A DNA stretch of 64,000 nucleotides from Streptomyces sp. NBC_01351 (GCF_036237315.1 NZ_CP108356.1:1302001-1366000), one strand, 5' to 3'. Counted from the stretch's first letter, positions 25,412 to 33,472 are shown. A program made the numbers and translations. Notes: a model not told the origin generated them from the sequence alone.

Positions 25412-26467
25412 CTACTCCTTCGCCGGCCACCCCAGCAACCTGGCTCCGATGACAGCCGTCTGAAGGGTGTAGCGGTGAGACGGCTCACCCGGGTCGATGT
25501 GTGTCAGGGTCTGGATGCGCTCGAGACGATACGTCAGGGCTCGCACACTGAGGGAGAGCCTTCGGGCTGCCTCCACCGCCACGCAGCCGCTGTCGAAGTA
25601 GGCGGTGAGGGTGTCGATCAGGGGCTGCGCACCACCCCGAGCCTGCTGAAGCGGGCCGAGCGTACTCTCCACCAGATCGGCCATGGCCTGCCGGTCCCGC
25701 GCCAGCACCGGGTAGACCAACAGATCGGCGGCATGCAGCACCGGGTCATCCAGTGCCATGCGGTCCGCCAGGTCGAGGGCGTTCAGAGCCTCTTGATAGG
25801 AGTGGACGACACCACCGGGTCCTGGATGGGAGCGGCCGACGGCAACCCGGCCGCCGTCTGTTGCGGCATACGCCTGCTTGGCGAAGAACGCCAGAACATC
25901 CGGCTTGTCTCCCGGCGCCACGCAGATGAGCCGTCCGTCCTTGGTGGTGAGGAGCGTGCTCTGGTCGCCGAACCGGGCCAGGACGGCGGTCTCGATGCCG
26001 CGCGCGACCGGATAGCCGTCACCATACGGCTCCGGGCCTATGGCCACCGCCACCGCGTGGGCCTGTGACAGTCGCAGCCCGAACCTCTCAGCGCGTTCGG
26101 CGAGGCGGCCCAAGTCGGCGCCGCCGTACAGGAGGTCGTCGATGAACTCCCGCCGAGCGGCTTCCTCTTGTCGCACCGCGAGCCTTTGGGCCCGCTCATA
26201 TCCTTCGGCGAACGCGTCGACGGCCTGCTCGACGACGGTCAGCAACTGGTCGCGGCTCCTGGCAGGCAGCGCACCCTGCGCCGTTCGCGCCTCGGCGAGG
26301 TGGGCGCGGACGAGTTCTCGCAGCGCAAGGCCGGCTTCGGCCGCCTGCACACCCTCGGCCCGCCGCTCTTCGATCTCGTCCCGGGTGAGCCGGCGGCCGG
26401 TGGCACAGGCGTCCAGCAGGATCTTTCTGTATCCCGCCAGATACTCCTCCGCAGCCGTCCGCTCCAC
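25412..26467 (-). CDS. PucR/CdaR-family transcriptional regulator
   Basis: 351 aa from GTG 26467 with GGGGGAG seven bases upstream; an ATG 15 bases earlier lacks a site. The N-terminal 110 residues are helical (RsbRD_N-like: LLTVVEQAVDAFAEGYERAQ). The middle is a GGDEF-like CdaR fold (AVAVAIGPEPYGDGYPVARGIE). The C-terminus is the PucR helix-turn-helix, LIDTLTAYFDSGCVAVEAARRLSLSVRALTYRLERIQ. Such regulators respond to metabolites and bind DNA through the C-terminal domain. It is divergent from the double-RCK gene, and the palindrome at 26567-26581 between them is a candidate site. The target is unknown. Confidence 0.88.
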   Translation of the reverse strand: MERTAAEEYLAGYRKILLDACATGRRLTRDEIEERRAEGVQAAEAGLALRELVRAHLAEARTAQGALPARSRDQLLTVVEQAVDAFAEGYERAQRLAVRQEEAARREFIDDLLYGGADLGRLAERAERFGLRLSQAHAVAVAIGPEPYGDGYPVARGIETAVLARFGDQSTLLTTKDGRLICVAPGDKPDVLAFFAKQAYAATDGGRVAVGRSHPGPGGVVHSYQEALNALDLADRMALDDPVLHAADLLVYPVLARDRQAMADLVESTLGPLQQARGGAQPLIDTLTAYFDSGCVAVEAARRLSLSVRALTYRLERIQTLTHIDPGEPSHRYTLQTAVIGARLLGWPAKE

Positions 26468-26823
26468 CGTGCGCTCCCCCATGAGTCTTGACGTGTTCTT
26501 GACTCCGCCCAAGGGTGCCATGCCGGTTGCGGTCCACCGCAACCGGCATCAAGAGCGCGTAAAGGCTGCCGGAAATCGGCAATGCACCCTGCGACGAAGA
26601 CGGGCAGGATCACGCCTTGAGGGTTCGTCTTTCCGCCGATTGCCGGATTGGGCGTGCCACGGCTTGGAGCGGTACAGGCCGACACCCGTCCGTGCCACTG
26701 CCGCGATCACCGCCCCCAGCGTGAGCGTCAACCGTTCCCGTCGCACGCCACCACGACAACGTCTCCCTGCTGATCGGTCTGTGGCCATCCGGCCCAGACG
26801 GCCACAACTATGAGGAGCCAGGT
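26468..26823. other. Divergent promoter region, PucR regulator / double-RCK gene
   Basis: About 356 bp without a gene. It contains GCGTAAAG followed by the palindrome at 26567-26581, and GAGGAG before the 26824 start. The GCGTAAAG-plus-palindrome arrangement resembles 1734-1763, upstream of the flotillin gene. Confidence 0.5.
26567..26581. promoter_or_regulatory. Shared palindrome, site A
   Basis: TGCCGGAAATCGGCA: inverted repeat TGCCG/CGGCA around a 5-bp centre, one mismatch from the TTGCCGG-N3-CCGGCAA form seen at 17138-17154. It lies between the divergent PucR and double-RCK genes. Confidence 0.5.
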
Positions 26824-28803
26824 ATGACAGGGGCAGCGCATCCTTGGGCCGTGTCGATCTCCACATACAGCCAACAGTCGCAGTCCGCCGAGCGGATGGT
26901 GGTCTGCGGCGACGACGGGCTGGCCCACCGACTGGCTGCGGAACTCGAGGGCGTCTACCGCGAGCACGTGACCCTCGTGACCCCGCCGAGCAGTGCCTCA
27001 CAGGCCGGCACCCGCAACGGAGAGGGCCGCGAGCTCGCCCGGCGCTTCCTCTGGTGGGTTCCGGCCGCCCGCAGCCGACCCGCCCCGTCCCCGGACAACC
27101 CCCCGGCCGCGCAGGGCATCCGGTTCTTCGAGGCAACGGAACCGGACGAAGACGTACTGATCGCGGCCGGCGTGGTGAGCGCCGCCGCCCTCGCACTCGT
27201 CTACGAGGACGACGAGACCAACGTTCGAGCCGCACTGGTGGCGCGTCGGCTCAACCCCAGGCTGCGACTGGTAATCCGGCTGTACAACCGCAAGCTGGGC
27301 CAGCATCTGGAACAACTGCTGGACCAGGCGTCGATCGTCGCGGAGCCCGGTATCGACCTGCGGGACCTGGACTCGTCGACCACCGTGCTGTCGGACGCCG
27401 ACACAGCGGCACCCGCCCTGGCCGCGACAGCCGTCGCGGGGACCAGCAAGGTGGTGCAGGCGGACGGACTGCTGCTGCGTGCCGTGGAACGCACACCGCC
27501 GGGCCGAGGACAGGTAGCCGATCCGGGCCTGTGCACCCTGGCGTTGCTGTCCGCCACCACGAGCGACCCCGCGGGCAGCGAAGGCTCGGAAGCCAGCGGG
27601 AGCGAAGGGCCCCAACTACTCCCCGACGCCAGCGCGGTGGCCGCAGCGACCGGCCGCGGCATCATCGCACTGGAGACCGTCACCCACGAAGGGCCCGTGC
27701 CGGCCGCGCGTCGGCTGAGCACGACGACGCCTCCCATGGGATCGATCTTCTCCAAGCGGCTTCGCTGGTCGCTGGCCGGACTCGTGGCCGCCGTCGGCGC
27801 CCTGACCGTCGCGGGGTGGTGGGTCACCGGAGACCATCCCCTGCACGCCGCCTACATGATCCTGCTGGACATCTTCGCGATCAACGATCCCGCCGTCGAC
27901 GATCAAACCGGAAGACAGATCCTCCAAATCCTCGCCGGCCTGACCGGAATGCTTCTCCTTCCGATCCTGGTGGCGGCAGCCCTGGAGGCATTGGGCTCCT
28001 TCCGCACCGCGGGTGCGCTCCGGCGTCCGCCCCGGGGCCTGACGGGGCACGTGGTCCTCCTCGGGCTGGGCAAGATCGGAACGCGTGTCCTGGCCCGGCT
28101 GCGCGAACTGCACATCCCCGTGGTGTGCGTGGAAGCGGACCCGGACGCACGCGGAGTCGCCCTCGCCCGAACCCTGCGCGTACCGGTCGTCCTGGGCGAT
28201 GTCACCGAGGAAGGGGTCCTGGAGACCGCCCGCATCCACAAGGCCCAGGCTCTGCTCGCCCTGACCAGCTCCGACACCACCAACCTCGAAGCCGTGCTGT
28301 ACGCCCGATCCGTACGGTCCGACGTACGCGTAGCTCTGCGCCTGTACGACGACGACTTCGCGACCGCCGTGTACCGCACCCTTCGCACGGCCCACCCCGA
28401 GGCCCTCACCCGCAGCCGCAGCGTCACCCACCTCGCGGCGCCCGCCTTCGCCGGAGCGATGATGGGCCGGCAGATCCTGGGGGCCATACCCGTGGAACGC
28501 CGCGTCCTGGTGTTCGCCGCGGTGGAGGTGACCGGCCACCGAGAGCTCGAAGGAAGGACCGTCGCGGAGTCCTTCCGGCCGGGGGCCTGGCGCGTCATCG
28601 CCCTCGACACCGCGGCTCCCGAGGAGCGGCGCCCGGACCTGGCATCGACGCCGGACGGTGACCGCGACTCCTTCCCGGGCCTCGTCTGGGATCTCCACCC
28701 CGGCTACGTCCTTAAGGCTCAGGACCGCGTGGTGATCGCAGCCACGCGGCGCGGTCTCGCGGAACTCCTCGGACGCCGGAGCAGCCCGGTGACGGGCACA
28801 TGA
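26824..28803 (+). CDS. Double-RCK (TrkA-N) ion-channel-like membrane protein with non-canonical pore
   Basis: 659 aa. An N-terminal Rossmann-like RCK domain (about 24-230), an Ala/Ser/Gly-rich linker, then a two-helix membrane module: RWSLAGLVAAVGALTVAGWW and ILQILAGLTGMLLLPILVAA. Between the helices lies AAYMILLDIFAINDPAVDDQ, where a K+ channel would have TVGYGD. A second RCK domain has the intact GLGKIG nucleotide loop (about residue 418). The layout recalls CASTOR/POLLUX-like proteins, whose filters also depart from GYGD. It likely conducts or gates an ion under dinucleotide control, but selectivity cannot be inferred. GAGGAG lies six bases before the ATG. Confidence 0.82.
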   Translation: MTGAAHPWAVSISTYSQQSQSAERMVVCGDDGLAHRLAAELEGVYREHVTLVTPPSSASQAGTRNGEGRELARRFLWWVPAARSRPAPSPDNPPAAQGIRFFEATEPDEDVLIAAGVVSAAALALVYEDDETNVRAALVARRLNPRLRLVIRLYNRKLGQHLEQLLDQASIVAEPGIDLRDLDSSTTVLSDADTAAPALAATAVAGTSKVVQADGLLLRAVERTPPGRGQVADPGLCTLALLSATTSDPAGSEGSEASGSEGPQLLPDASAVAAATGRGIIALETVTHEGPVPAARRLSTTTPPMGSIFSKRLRWSLAGLVAAVGALTVAGWWVTGDHPLHAAYMILLDIFAINDPAVDDQTGRQILQILAGLTGMLLLPILVAAALEALGSFRTAGALRRPPRGLTGHVVLLGLGKIGTRVLARLRELHIPVVCVEADPDARGVALARTLRVPVVLGDVTEEGVLETARIHKAQALLALTSSDTTNLEAVLYARSVRSDVRVALRLYDDDFATAVYRTLRTAHPEALTRSRSVTHLAAPAFAGAMMGRQILGAIPVERRVLVFAAVEVTGHRELEGRTVAESFRPGAWRVIALDTAAPEERRPDLASTPDGDRDSFPGLVWDLHPGYVLKAQDRVVIAATRRGLAELLGRRSSPVTGT

Positions 28804-29013
28804 CGGATCCGATAGCGGTGATTCATTTCCGGTCACGGGGCAACGCGAGACCGGCCATTCGCCCTTGTCAAGATCAGCGGTGGCGCCCAGTCAGGGGACC
28901 ACGGCGTGGGTGGACGTTCGAGGGCCTCAGCAGATCACGACTTCACGGCCTCCAGGGCGGCAGTACTCCCGTCTGGTCAACGGATTGTCCACTTTGGTCG
29001 CCGAGGAGGCGAG

Positions 29014-29298
29014 ATGCAGTATGTGGGGCTGGGAGCGTTCACTGCGGTTGCTCTGGCCATAGCGATAAGTGGCGTGGTCGAGCTTCTCACCGGGTGGATC
29101 CACCCATGGGAGCGCGCCCGGGTCGTACGTCCCGTGCCGCATGGTCTCGGCCAGGTGCTGACGGGAAGCAGCCTCTGCCTTGTGTTCGGTGTGTTCGCCT
29201 TCTCCCCGACAGGGGACGCGCTCCGCTGGCTGATGGCAGTGGGCGCTGGGCTCTTCCTCACCGGAACCATCCTGGTCGGCGTGTCCCGGTTGCCATGA
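29014..29298 (+). CDS. Small three-helix membrane protein
   Basis: 94 aa from ATG 29014 with GAGGAGGCGAG upstream. Three hydrophobic stretches (VGLGAFTAVALAIAISGVVELL, LGQVLTGSSLCLVFGVFAF, LRWLMAVGAGLFLTGTILVGV) are separated by a loop with WERARVVRP. That loop faintly resembles the W-P---AR-V-RP stretch of the 104-aa family-B protein at 14083-14397; I treat this as a hint only. It lies between the double-RCK gene and the decayed ion cassette. Function unknown. Confidence 0.6.
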   Translation: MQYVGLGAFTAVALAIAISGVVELLTGWIHPWERARVVRPVPHGLGQVLTGSSLCLVFGVFAFSPTGDALRWLMAVGAGLFLTGTILVGVSRLP

Positions 29299-29478
29299 CC
29301 ATTCACACTGCTTACGACCGGGGCCAGACGATGATGGCTGGGGCGGTACAGAGGACTGACCCCGAGGGGCATCTTTCTGCATGCCACTGGTCATGGGACT
29401 CTAGGGCAGCCGTCCCATCCGCCGCTTGGAGTCCCTGATGCCGCCCTCGCCCTTTCACCGAGCCTCGCCCGGAGCGCT

Positions 29479-29661
29479 GTGCTGAGCCTCTGCCGCGCCG
29501 CAGGACCAGCATCGCCGCTGTTCGCCTTCGCGGGCGTCCTCACGGCGGGCGGCGCCACTCTCTACCTGCTCGAAGCCGAGAACCCCTGGGTGTTGGCCGT
29601 CTGCACCTTCGTTCTGGCATGCGCGGCCGGCCTCTGGTGCGCCGCTCGCCACGACCGCTGA
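29479..29661 (+). CDS. Very small membrane protein (60 aa)
   Basis: 60 aa from GTG 29479. Two hydrophobic helices (LFAFAGVLTAGGATLYLL and NPWVLAVCTFVLACAAGLWCA) and a basic end (ARHDR). GGAGC lies six bases upstream. It is small enough to be an accidental frame, but the two clean helices and G/C-ending codons favour a real gene. It continues the run of tiny membrane proteins in this region. No family recognised. Confidence 0.4.
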   Translation: MLSLCRAAGPASPLFAFAGVLTAGGATLYLLEAENPWVLAVCTFVLACAAGLWCAARHDR

Positions 29662-29723
29662 GCCGCACCCCTGCCCGGCAGCGCGGACTGTTCGCGAACA
29701 GCGTGGGCGGTTCGCGGATTTGA

Positions 29724-29915
29724 TCACGGGGTGGCGATCATGGCTCGCCGGGTGGTGATGGCTGCGTACGTGCATCCGGCCACGGCCCTGCGCTGCCAGT
29801 GGCAGCGAGGGCGCGGCGCCGGCCAGGCGCGGGATACGGTCGGCGACGAGCGCCAGGTGTCGGCGGGCAGCAGGGTCAGGGAGAAGACGGCAAGCCGATC
29901 CAGTGCCAGGTGCAT
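29724..29915 (-). pseudogene. Decayed family-B small membrane gene
   Basis: The start reads LAVFSLTLLPAD, matching GLTVFSLTLLPAG at the start of the intact 105-aa protein (16653-16970). After this point homology continues only in another frame as LALVADRIPRLAGAAP (compare LAMATDRVPERLRG). A frameshift just after LLPAD therefore destroyed the gene. It is the last member of the decayed cassette that includes the CBS and nhaA remnants. Confidence 0.7.
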
Positions 29916-29944
29916 GAGGGCTCCTGCGCCGGCGGTGGTGCAGT

Positions 29945-30112
29945 TCAGCGCCGGTGGCCGGCCGCGGCCATCACGAGACCGGTGACCAGGGCGGCAAGGC
30001 CAATAACGAGGACGTGAAAGCCCGGGCCGGGCAGGAGGTACATCACTGCCCCGGCCAACGTCAGGAGCGCTCCCGCGGCGGCCAGGATGGCTCCGATGCG
30101 TCGTTCGGGCAT
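29945..30112 (-). CDS. Small two-helix membrane protein (family A, copy 2)
   Basis: 55 aa from ATG 30112 with GAGGAA six bases upstream. Helices GAILAAAGALLTLAGAVMYLL and FHVLVIGLAALVTGLVMAA are joined by PGPGF. It aligns closely with the 75-aa protein at 13859-14086, though it lacks that protein's N-terminal basic stretch. It may still be intact although neighbours on both sides are pseudogenes. It follows the 87-aa gene by 32 bp on the same strand. Confidence 0.7.
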   Translation of the reverse strand: MPERRIGAILAAAGALLTLAGAVMYLLPGPGFHVLVIGLAALVTGLVMAAAGHRR

Positions 30113-30144
30113 GCGGTTCCTCGTCGATCGGGGCCTGGTGACGG

Positions 30145-30408
30145 TCACGGCGGTGTCCCCTGATGGACTAACTGGGCGGTGAGTGCCCCGACGATGAGCG
30201 CCCAGGCGAGTGCGGCGGGTCCGGCCTGGTTCCAGCCGATCAGAACGGTGGCCGCTGCCGCCGTGGCACCGCCTGCCACCGCGCGGCGGTCAGCAGCGAA
30301 CGCCCATTGCCTGCGGGCGCTGCCGGGCTTGCGGAGTTCGCCGATCGCACTCCTGATCACCAGCGCGGCGGTGATGACCACCGGCAGCACGAACGCGGCG
30401 CCGCTCAC
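30145..30408 (-). CDS. Small membrane protein of the decayed ion cassette
   Basis: 87 aa from a GTG that overlaps the stop of the CBS pseudogene as GTGA. Hydrophobic segments are AAFVLPVVITAALVIRSAIG, VAGGATAAAATVLIG and AALAWALIVGALTAQLV, with a basic loop (RKPGSARRQW) between the first two. Translation was probably coupled to the CBS gene, whose amber stop lies 243 bp before its normal end; reduced expression is likely. No family recognised. Confidence 0.6.
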   Translation of the reverse strand: MSGAAFVLPVVITAALVIRSAIGELRKPGSARRQWAFAADRRAVAGGATAAAATVLIGWNQAGPAALAWALIVGALTAQLVHQGTPP

Positions 30409-30866
30409 GCCGCCGCCCCGAGGAAATGCTGCATGAGGCGGGCTGCTGTATCCGTGCCGAGCAGGATCACCTCGTCGCCATCGCGTTCGATGACGGCGAC
30501 CAGAGGGCTGTGGGTGCGGGCCATCAGAGCCGCAACTTCCACGGCGTGCGCATCGGGCCCGACGACGGGCGGCGGATAGAGACGGTGGGGCGCCCAGTCG
30601 GCGACCGTGAGCCCGGCCAAGCGCTCAACGAACTCGGCAGCGTGGCGCTACCCGACAAAGGGAGCGAGCAAGTGGTCCTCGGCTATGTAGGTGGGGAGGA
30701 CCTGCCGGATGAGCTGGGGGCCGGGGACGATGGCGTACGGCTGACCATCGGAGTCGAGGACCAAGAGAGCGGGCAGCGAGTGCTGGGCCAGCATGCGGGC
30801 CGCGTCCATCGCGTCGTCGTCCATGGTGACGAAGGGGTAGGGCTCGGCAAGATCTCGTGCGCGCAT
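30405..30866 (-). pseudogene. CBS-domain gene interrupted by an in-frame amber codon
   Basis: Reading from ATG 30866, MRARDLAEPYPFVT... and QHSLPALLVLDSDGQPYAIV parallel the intact CBS protein at 15831-16394. At 30648-30650 the frame meets TAG. Beyond it the same frame continues RHAAEFVERLAGLTVADW...VGPDAHAVEVAALMARTHSPLVAVIE to the normal end. The alignment around the stop needs no gap: the TAG stands where the intact copy has the Asp of LRDEH. This is a clean nonsense mutation, not a frameshift or assembly gap. The full length would be 153 residues. Confidence 0.88.
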
Positions 30867-30879
30867 GACCGGGCCTCCG

Positions 30880-31150
30880 TCAGTTGTTGCCCCCGGGCGG
30901 TGCCATGCCGGGGGCGGGTGGGCTGGTGCATTTCGAAGTGCCGTAGGCACGATTCTCGGCCTCCCGCAGGCGGCGGTAGATCCTGTTGCAACGCTCGTTG
31001 AGCAACCCGGGCGCGGCGGCAACCACCCGTCGGCAAACAAGGCGAAGAGTGGCATCGCCACCTGGTCGGAACCGGCTGGAGGAAGTGTGCAGCCCGCTCC
31101 CGGGAAGGGGTTCGACCTCGCCCGCATCACGGAAAACAGCGCGCACCAAG
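30880..31150 (-). pseudogene. nhaA remnant with internal deletion
   Basis: Pieces in neighbouring frames match NhaA. AVFRDAGEVEPL...LHTSSSRF recalls the loop before the HP-x-S segment. VAMPLFALFADG matches VAVPLFALFAAG. After a junction, LLNERCNRIYRRLREAEN matches the intact C-terminal tail LLRRRNTVYKRLYEEEN. About 100 residues of the membrane domain are missing between the last two blocks, and frameshifts separate the pieces. The end lies 14 bp before the CBS pseudogene, so the two were once adjacent on the same strand. Confidence 0.75.
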
Positions 31151-31903
31151 ACCCGAACCTTTTGCGGACCACCGCCCTATGACAAGCCGTGGGTACCGCC
31201 GTTCTCACTGGTCAGCGCGGATGCCGTCGCCGTACCACCAGCGGACGAAGAACCTGCCGGGCGGCCATTCAGCCGGAGCCCGACCTCATGCGGTGCCGAT
31301 CACCCCAAGTAGCGAAATGCAGGGAACTGATCCACGTCACCCATCAGCCTGCGGCCAACACCCAAGACTGACGGTTGGTCAATTTACCCGGCTTTGCGGC
31401 CGATCCACGGTGGAATATAGCTGGAGATCCCCGGTTTCGGAAACCGGGGATCGCGTAGATGATCGAAGCTCCACCGCACCACTCCCTCCCCCTAGTCGAA
31501 AGGGTATTTGCCGTCCGATGGCACAGCTTCGATCTCGAAATCCCTAACCCCGCTCTGTTACGGGAGCGCCACGGCGCCCAAGACCGTTTCCAGCAAGCTA
31601 ACACCACGCCACAGCCCGAACGGGATGCCTTCCACCTCAGGGCGGAATGGTCCGGTTGGGCGCAGTGATCACTCAGTGAGCCACAGATCCTCGAGAGCAA
31701 CCGGTACCTCGGATGGACCCTCAGCCAGCCGCACCCGCCAGCGGAGTTGTTCTCCGTGTGCGAATCCGGCGGTATTTCGCTGGACTTTTCAAACGTTCCC
31801 CCTATGGTCGTCGTCCCACCATTCCTCCACCCAGGGGAGCGTGACCGACCTGTCTCTTGCACCGACTCGCCCGATCGGCGTTCTGCGCCATCGCAAGGAC
31901 CCC
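31151..31903. other. Gene-poor, A+T-richer stretch before the integrase module
   Basis: About 750 bp without a supported gene. Base composition is visibly less G+C-rich than elsewhere. It contains the 27-bp palindrome at 31426-31452. I searched by eye for a copy of the tRNA-Pro 3' end as a second attachment site and found none. Confidence 0.5.
31426..31452. repeat. Perfect 27-bp palindrome
   Basis: GATCCCCGGTTTC, a single G, then the exact reverse complement of the first 13 bases. No gene ends nearby on either strand, so it is either a terminator-like structure left from a lost gene or a protein-binding site of the integrated element. Confidence 0.6.
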
Positions 31904-32155
31904 ATGTCATCCCAAGAATCCGCGAAGAGCGGACGAAACGTTTCCCCCGATCTGGTCACCGGCAAATGGCTAACGACCGATGAACTCGCGGGCATCTTGA
32001 ACGTCGATCCCTCCACGCTCCGTCGCTGGCGCACTGGCCGCCCCCTGCAAGGGCCGCCGTTCGTCCCTGTGTCCGATCGCGTCACCCTCTACAACGCGGT
32101 TGACGTCGAACACTGGCTGCGCAGTCGCCGGGTCGATCCCGAACAGGCGGCCTGA
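31904..32155 (+). CDS. Excisionase-like helix-turn-helix protein
   Basis: 83 aa. WLTTDELAGILNVDPSTLRRWRTGRP is a MerR/excisionase-type winged helix (HTH_17), and the C-terminal part (VTLYNAVDVEHWLRSRRV) completes the wing and a helix. The stop is one base from the integrase ATG, so the pair is co-translated. By family it would be the directionality factor that bends DNA for excision. ATG 31904 is preceded by AAGGAC. Confidence 0.82.
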   Translation: MSSQESAKSGRNVSPDLVTGKWLTTDELAGILNVDPSTLRRWRTGRPLQGPPFVPVSDRVTLYNAVDVEHWLRSRRVDPEQAA

Positions 32156-32156
32156 C

Positions 32157-33392
32157 ATGGCGATAGCGACACCCACCGCCGCTGTCGAAGCCGTTCCGAT
32201 CGGGGTCCGTCTCACCGCTGATGTCGAGTACCGGCCCAATCGCCCTTCGCCCTACCGGGCACGCGTGCGCTGGTGGGACCCCGAGACCAAGTCCCGCAAG
32301 TCCATCTCTGAGGCCAAGGAGACCGAGGACGAAGCTCAGGAGTGGATCTCGGCCCTGGTCGAGGCCGCCCAGGCCGGCATCAACCCGTCGCTTGCCACCA
32401 TGCCGTTGGCCGACTACGGCACCGCGAACATGGACCTCGCGCTTCGAGGGCTGGAACTCAAGACGCTCGACCCCTATATGGCCGGTTGGCGTCTGCGCGT
32501 AGTGCCCTCCCTCGGGCACCTGCCGGTTCGGATGATCACCAACGGTGCCGTGGACCGTACCGTCTACCGGTGGATCGCAGACGAGCTCAGCCGCTCCACG
32601 GTGAAGAACACCATCGCCGTCCTCGTGCGTGTCATGGAGCAGGCCGTTCGCGATGGGCTCATCAAGGTCAACCCTGCCCGGGTCAGTGGCTGGCAGCGCC
32701 AGTACCAGCAGGTCGAGGACGAGCTGAACGACCCACGCGCACTCTCTCTGCCCGACTGGGAGACCCTGCAGGCCCTCGTCAAGGCCCTGGTCGCTCGCTC
32801 ATACGGCCAGTACCAGGGCTGGGGCGACGTGGTCACTTTCGCCGCATCCACGGCAGCCCGCATCGGTGAGGTCTCCGGAGTCCGCGTCAAGGACATCGAC
32901 ATTGACAACTGGATCTGGACCGTACGACGGCAGACCACCCCCGCGCGAGGCGGGCTCGTCGACAAGGCCACCAAGGGAAAGCGCGCCCGCAAGGTACCCC
33001 TCATCGAAGAGGTACGGCCGATGGTGGCCCAACGCCTGCTGGCCGTCGGCAATGACCCCGATGCCCGGATCTTCTTCGGACCGCGTGGCGGTCGCATCTC
33101 CACCGCGGTCCTGCGCGACGCCACTCACTGGGATGACGTCGTCACGGAACTCGGCTTCGAACACCTTCGACGACACGACCTGCGCCACACCGGGCTGACC
33201 TGGTTCGCCGACGCAGGCGTCCCCCTGCATGTCCTGCGCAAGATCGCTGGACACGGCTCGCTGACCACCACTCAGCGCTACCTGCACCCCGACGCCGGCC
33301 AGATCACGGCAGCTGGTGCCGCGCTGTCTGCGCACCTCATGGTGCTCCGTGCACCTCGTTCGCTGCCAGTCACGGCCGTTACCGCCGTCTGA
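32157..33392 (+). CDS. int: Tyrosine site-specific integrase
   Basis: 411 aa. An N-terminal SAM-like DNA-binding region (about 60-175: LDPYMAGWRLRVVPSLGHLPV...DELSRSTVKNTIAVLVRVMEQA) precedes the catalytic domain. Active-site residues are visible: Arg in STAARIGEVSG, Lys in the beta-turn ATKGKRARKVPL, HDLRHTG (H-x-x-R), His in AGHGSLTTTQ, and the nucleophile Tyr in QRYLHP. All are present, so the enzyme is probably active. It points toward tRNA-Pro, whose 3' end lies 100 bp beyond the stop, the usual arrangement for tRNA-integrating actinobacterial elements. Confidence 0.93.
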   Translation: MAIATPTAAVEAVPIGVRLTADVEYRPNRPSPYRARVRWWDPETKSRKSISEAKETEDEAQEWISALVEAAQAGINPSLATMPLADYGTANMDLALRGLELKTLDPYMAGWRLRVVPSLGHLPVRMITNGAVDRTVYRWIADELSRSTVKNTIAVLVRVMEQAVRDGLIKVNPARVSGWQRQYQQVEDELNDPRALSLPDWETLQALVKALVARSYGQYQGWGDVVTFAASTAARIGEVSGVRVKDIDIDNWIWTVRRQTTPARGGLVDKATKGKRARKVPLIEEVRPMVAQRLLAVGNDPDARIFFGPRGGRISTAVLRDATHWDDVVTELGFEHLRRHDLRHTGLTWFADAGVPLHVLRKIAGHGSLTTTQRYLHPDAGQITAAGAALSAHLMVLRAPRSLPVTAVTAV

Positions 33393-33408
33393 CCCGCACT
33401 GACCGCAT

Positions 33409-33429
33409 TGGTCCCCAACTGGTCCCCAA
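33409..33429. repeat. Two direct repeats after int
   Basis: TGGTCCCCAA at 33409-33418 and 33420-33429, 11 bp apart, between int and tRNA-Pro. The position suits arm-type integrase binding sites near the attachment site; this is not proven. Confidence 0.45.
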
Positions 33430-33438
33430 AAACGATCA

Positions 33439-33472
33439 AGAGGCCGTTTCGGATTGCTCCAAAACGGCCTCT
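33439..33472. terminator. Bidirectional hairpin between int and tRNA-Pro
   Basis: Perfect 11-bp arms (AGAGGCCGTTT and its complement) with a 12-nt loop, and A/T-rich inner ends. It could terminate int from the left and the tRNA transcript from the right. Confidence 0.75.

Noticed and set aside
29688..29701. CTGTTCGCGAACAG palindrome as a LexA (SOS) box
   Set aside because: It lacks the actinobacterial CGAAC-N4-GTTCG layout and no SOS gene is adjacent; no other reading is supported.
30405..30866. CBS gene split by a frameshift
   Set aside because: Writing out the codons across 30620-30660 shows both halves in the same frame with TAG between, so it is a nonsense codon.
31151..31903. Second attachment site (copy of the tRNA-Pro 3' end)
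   Set aside because: Scanned by eye here and more loosely elsewhere; no run matching the tRNA end was found.
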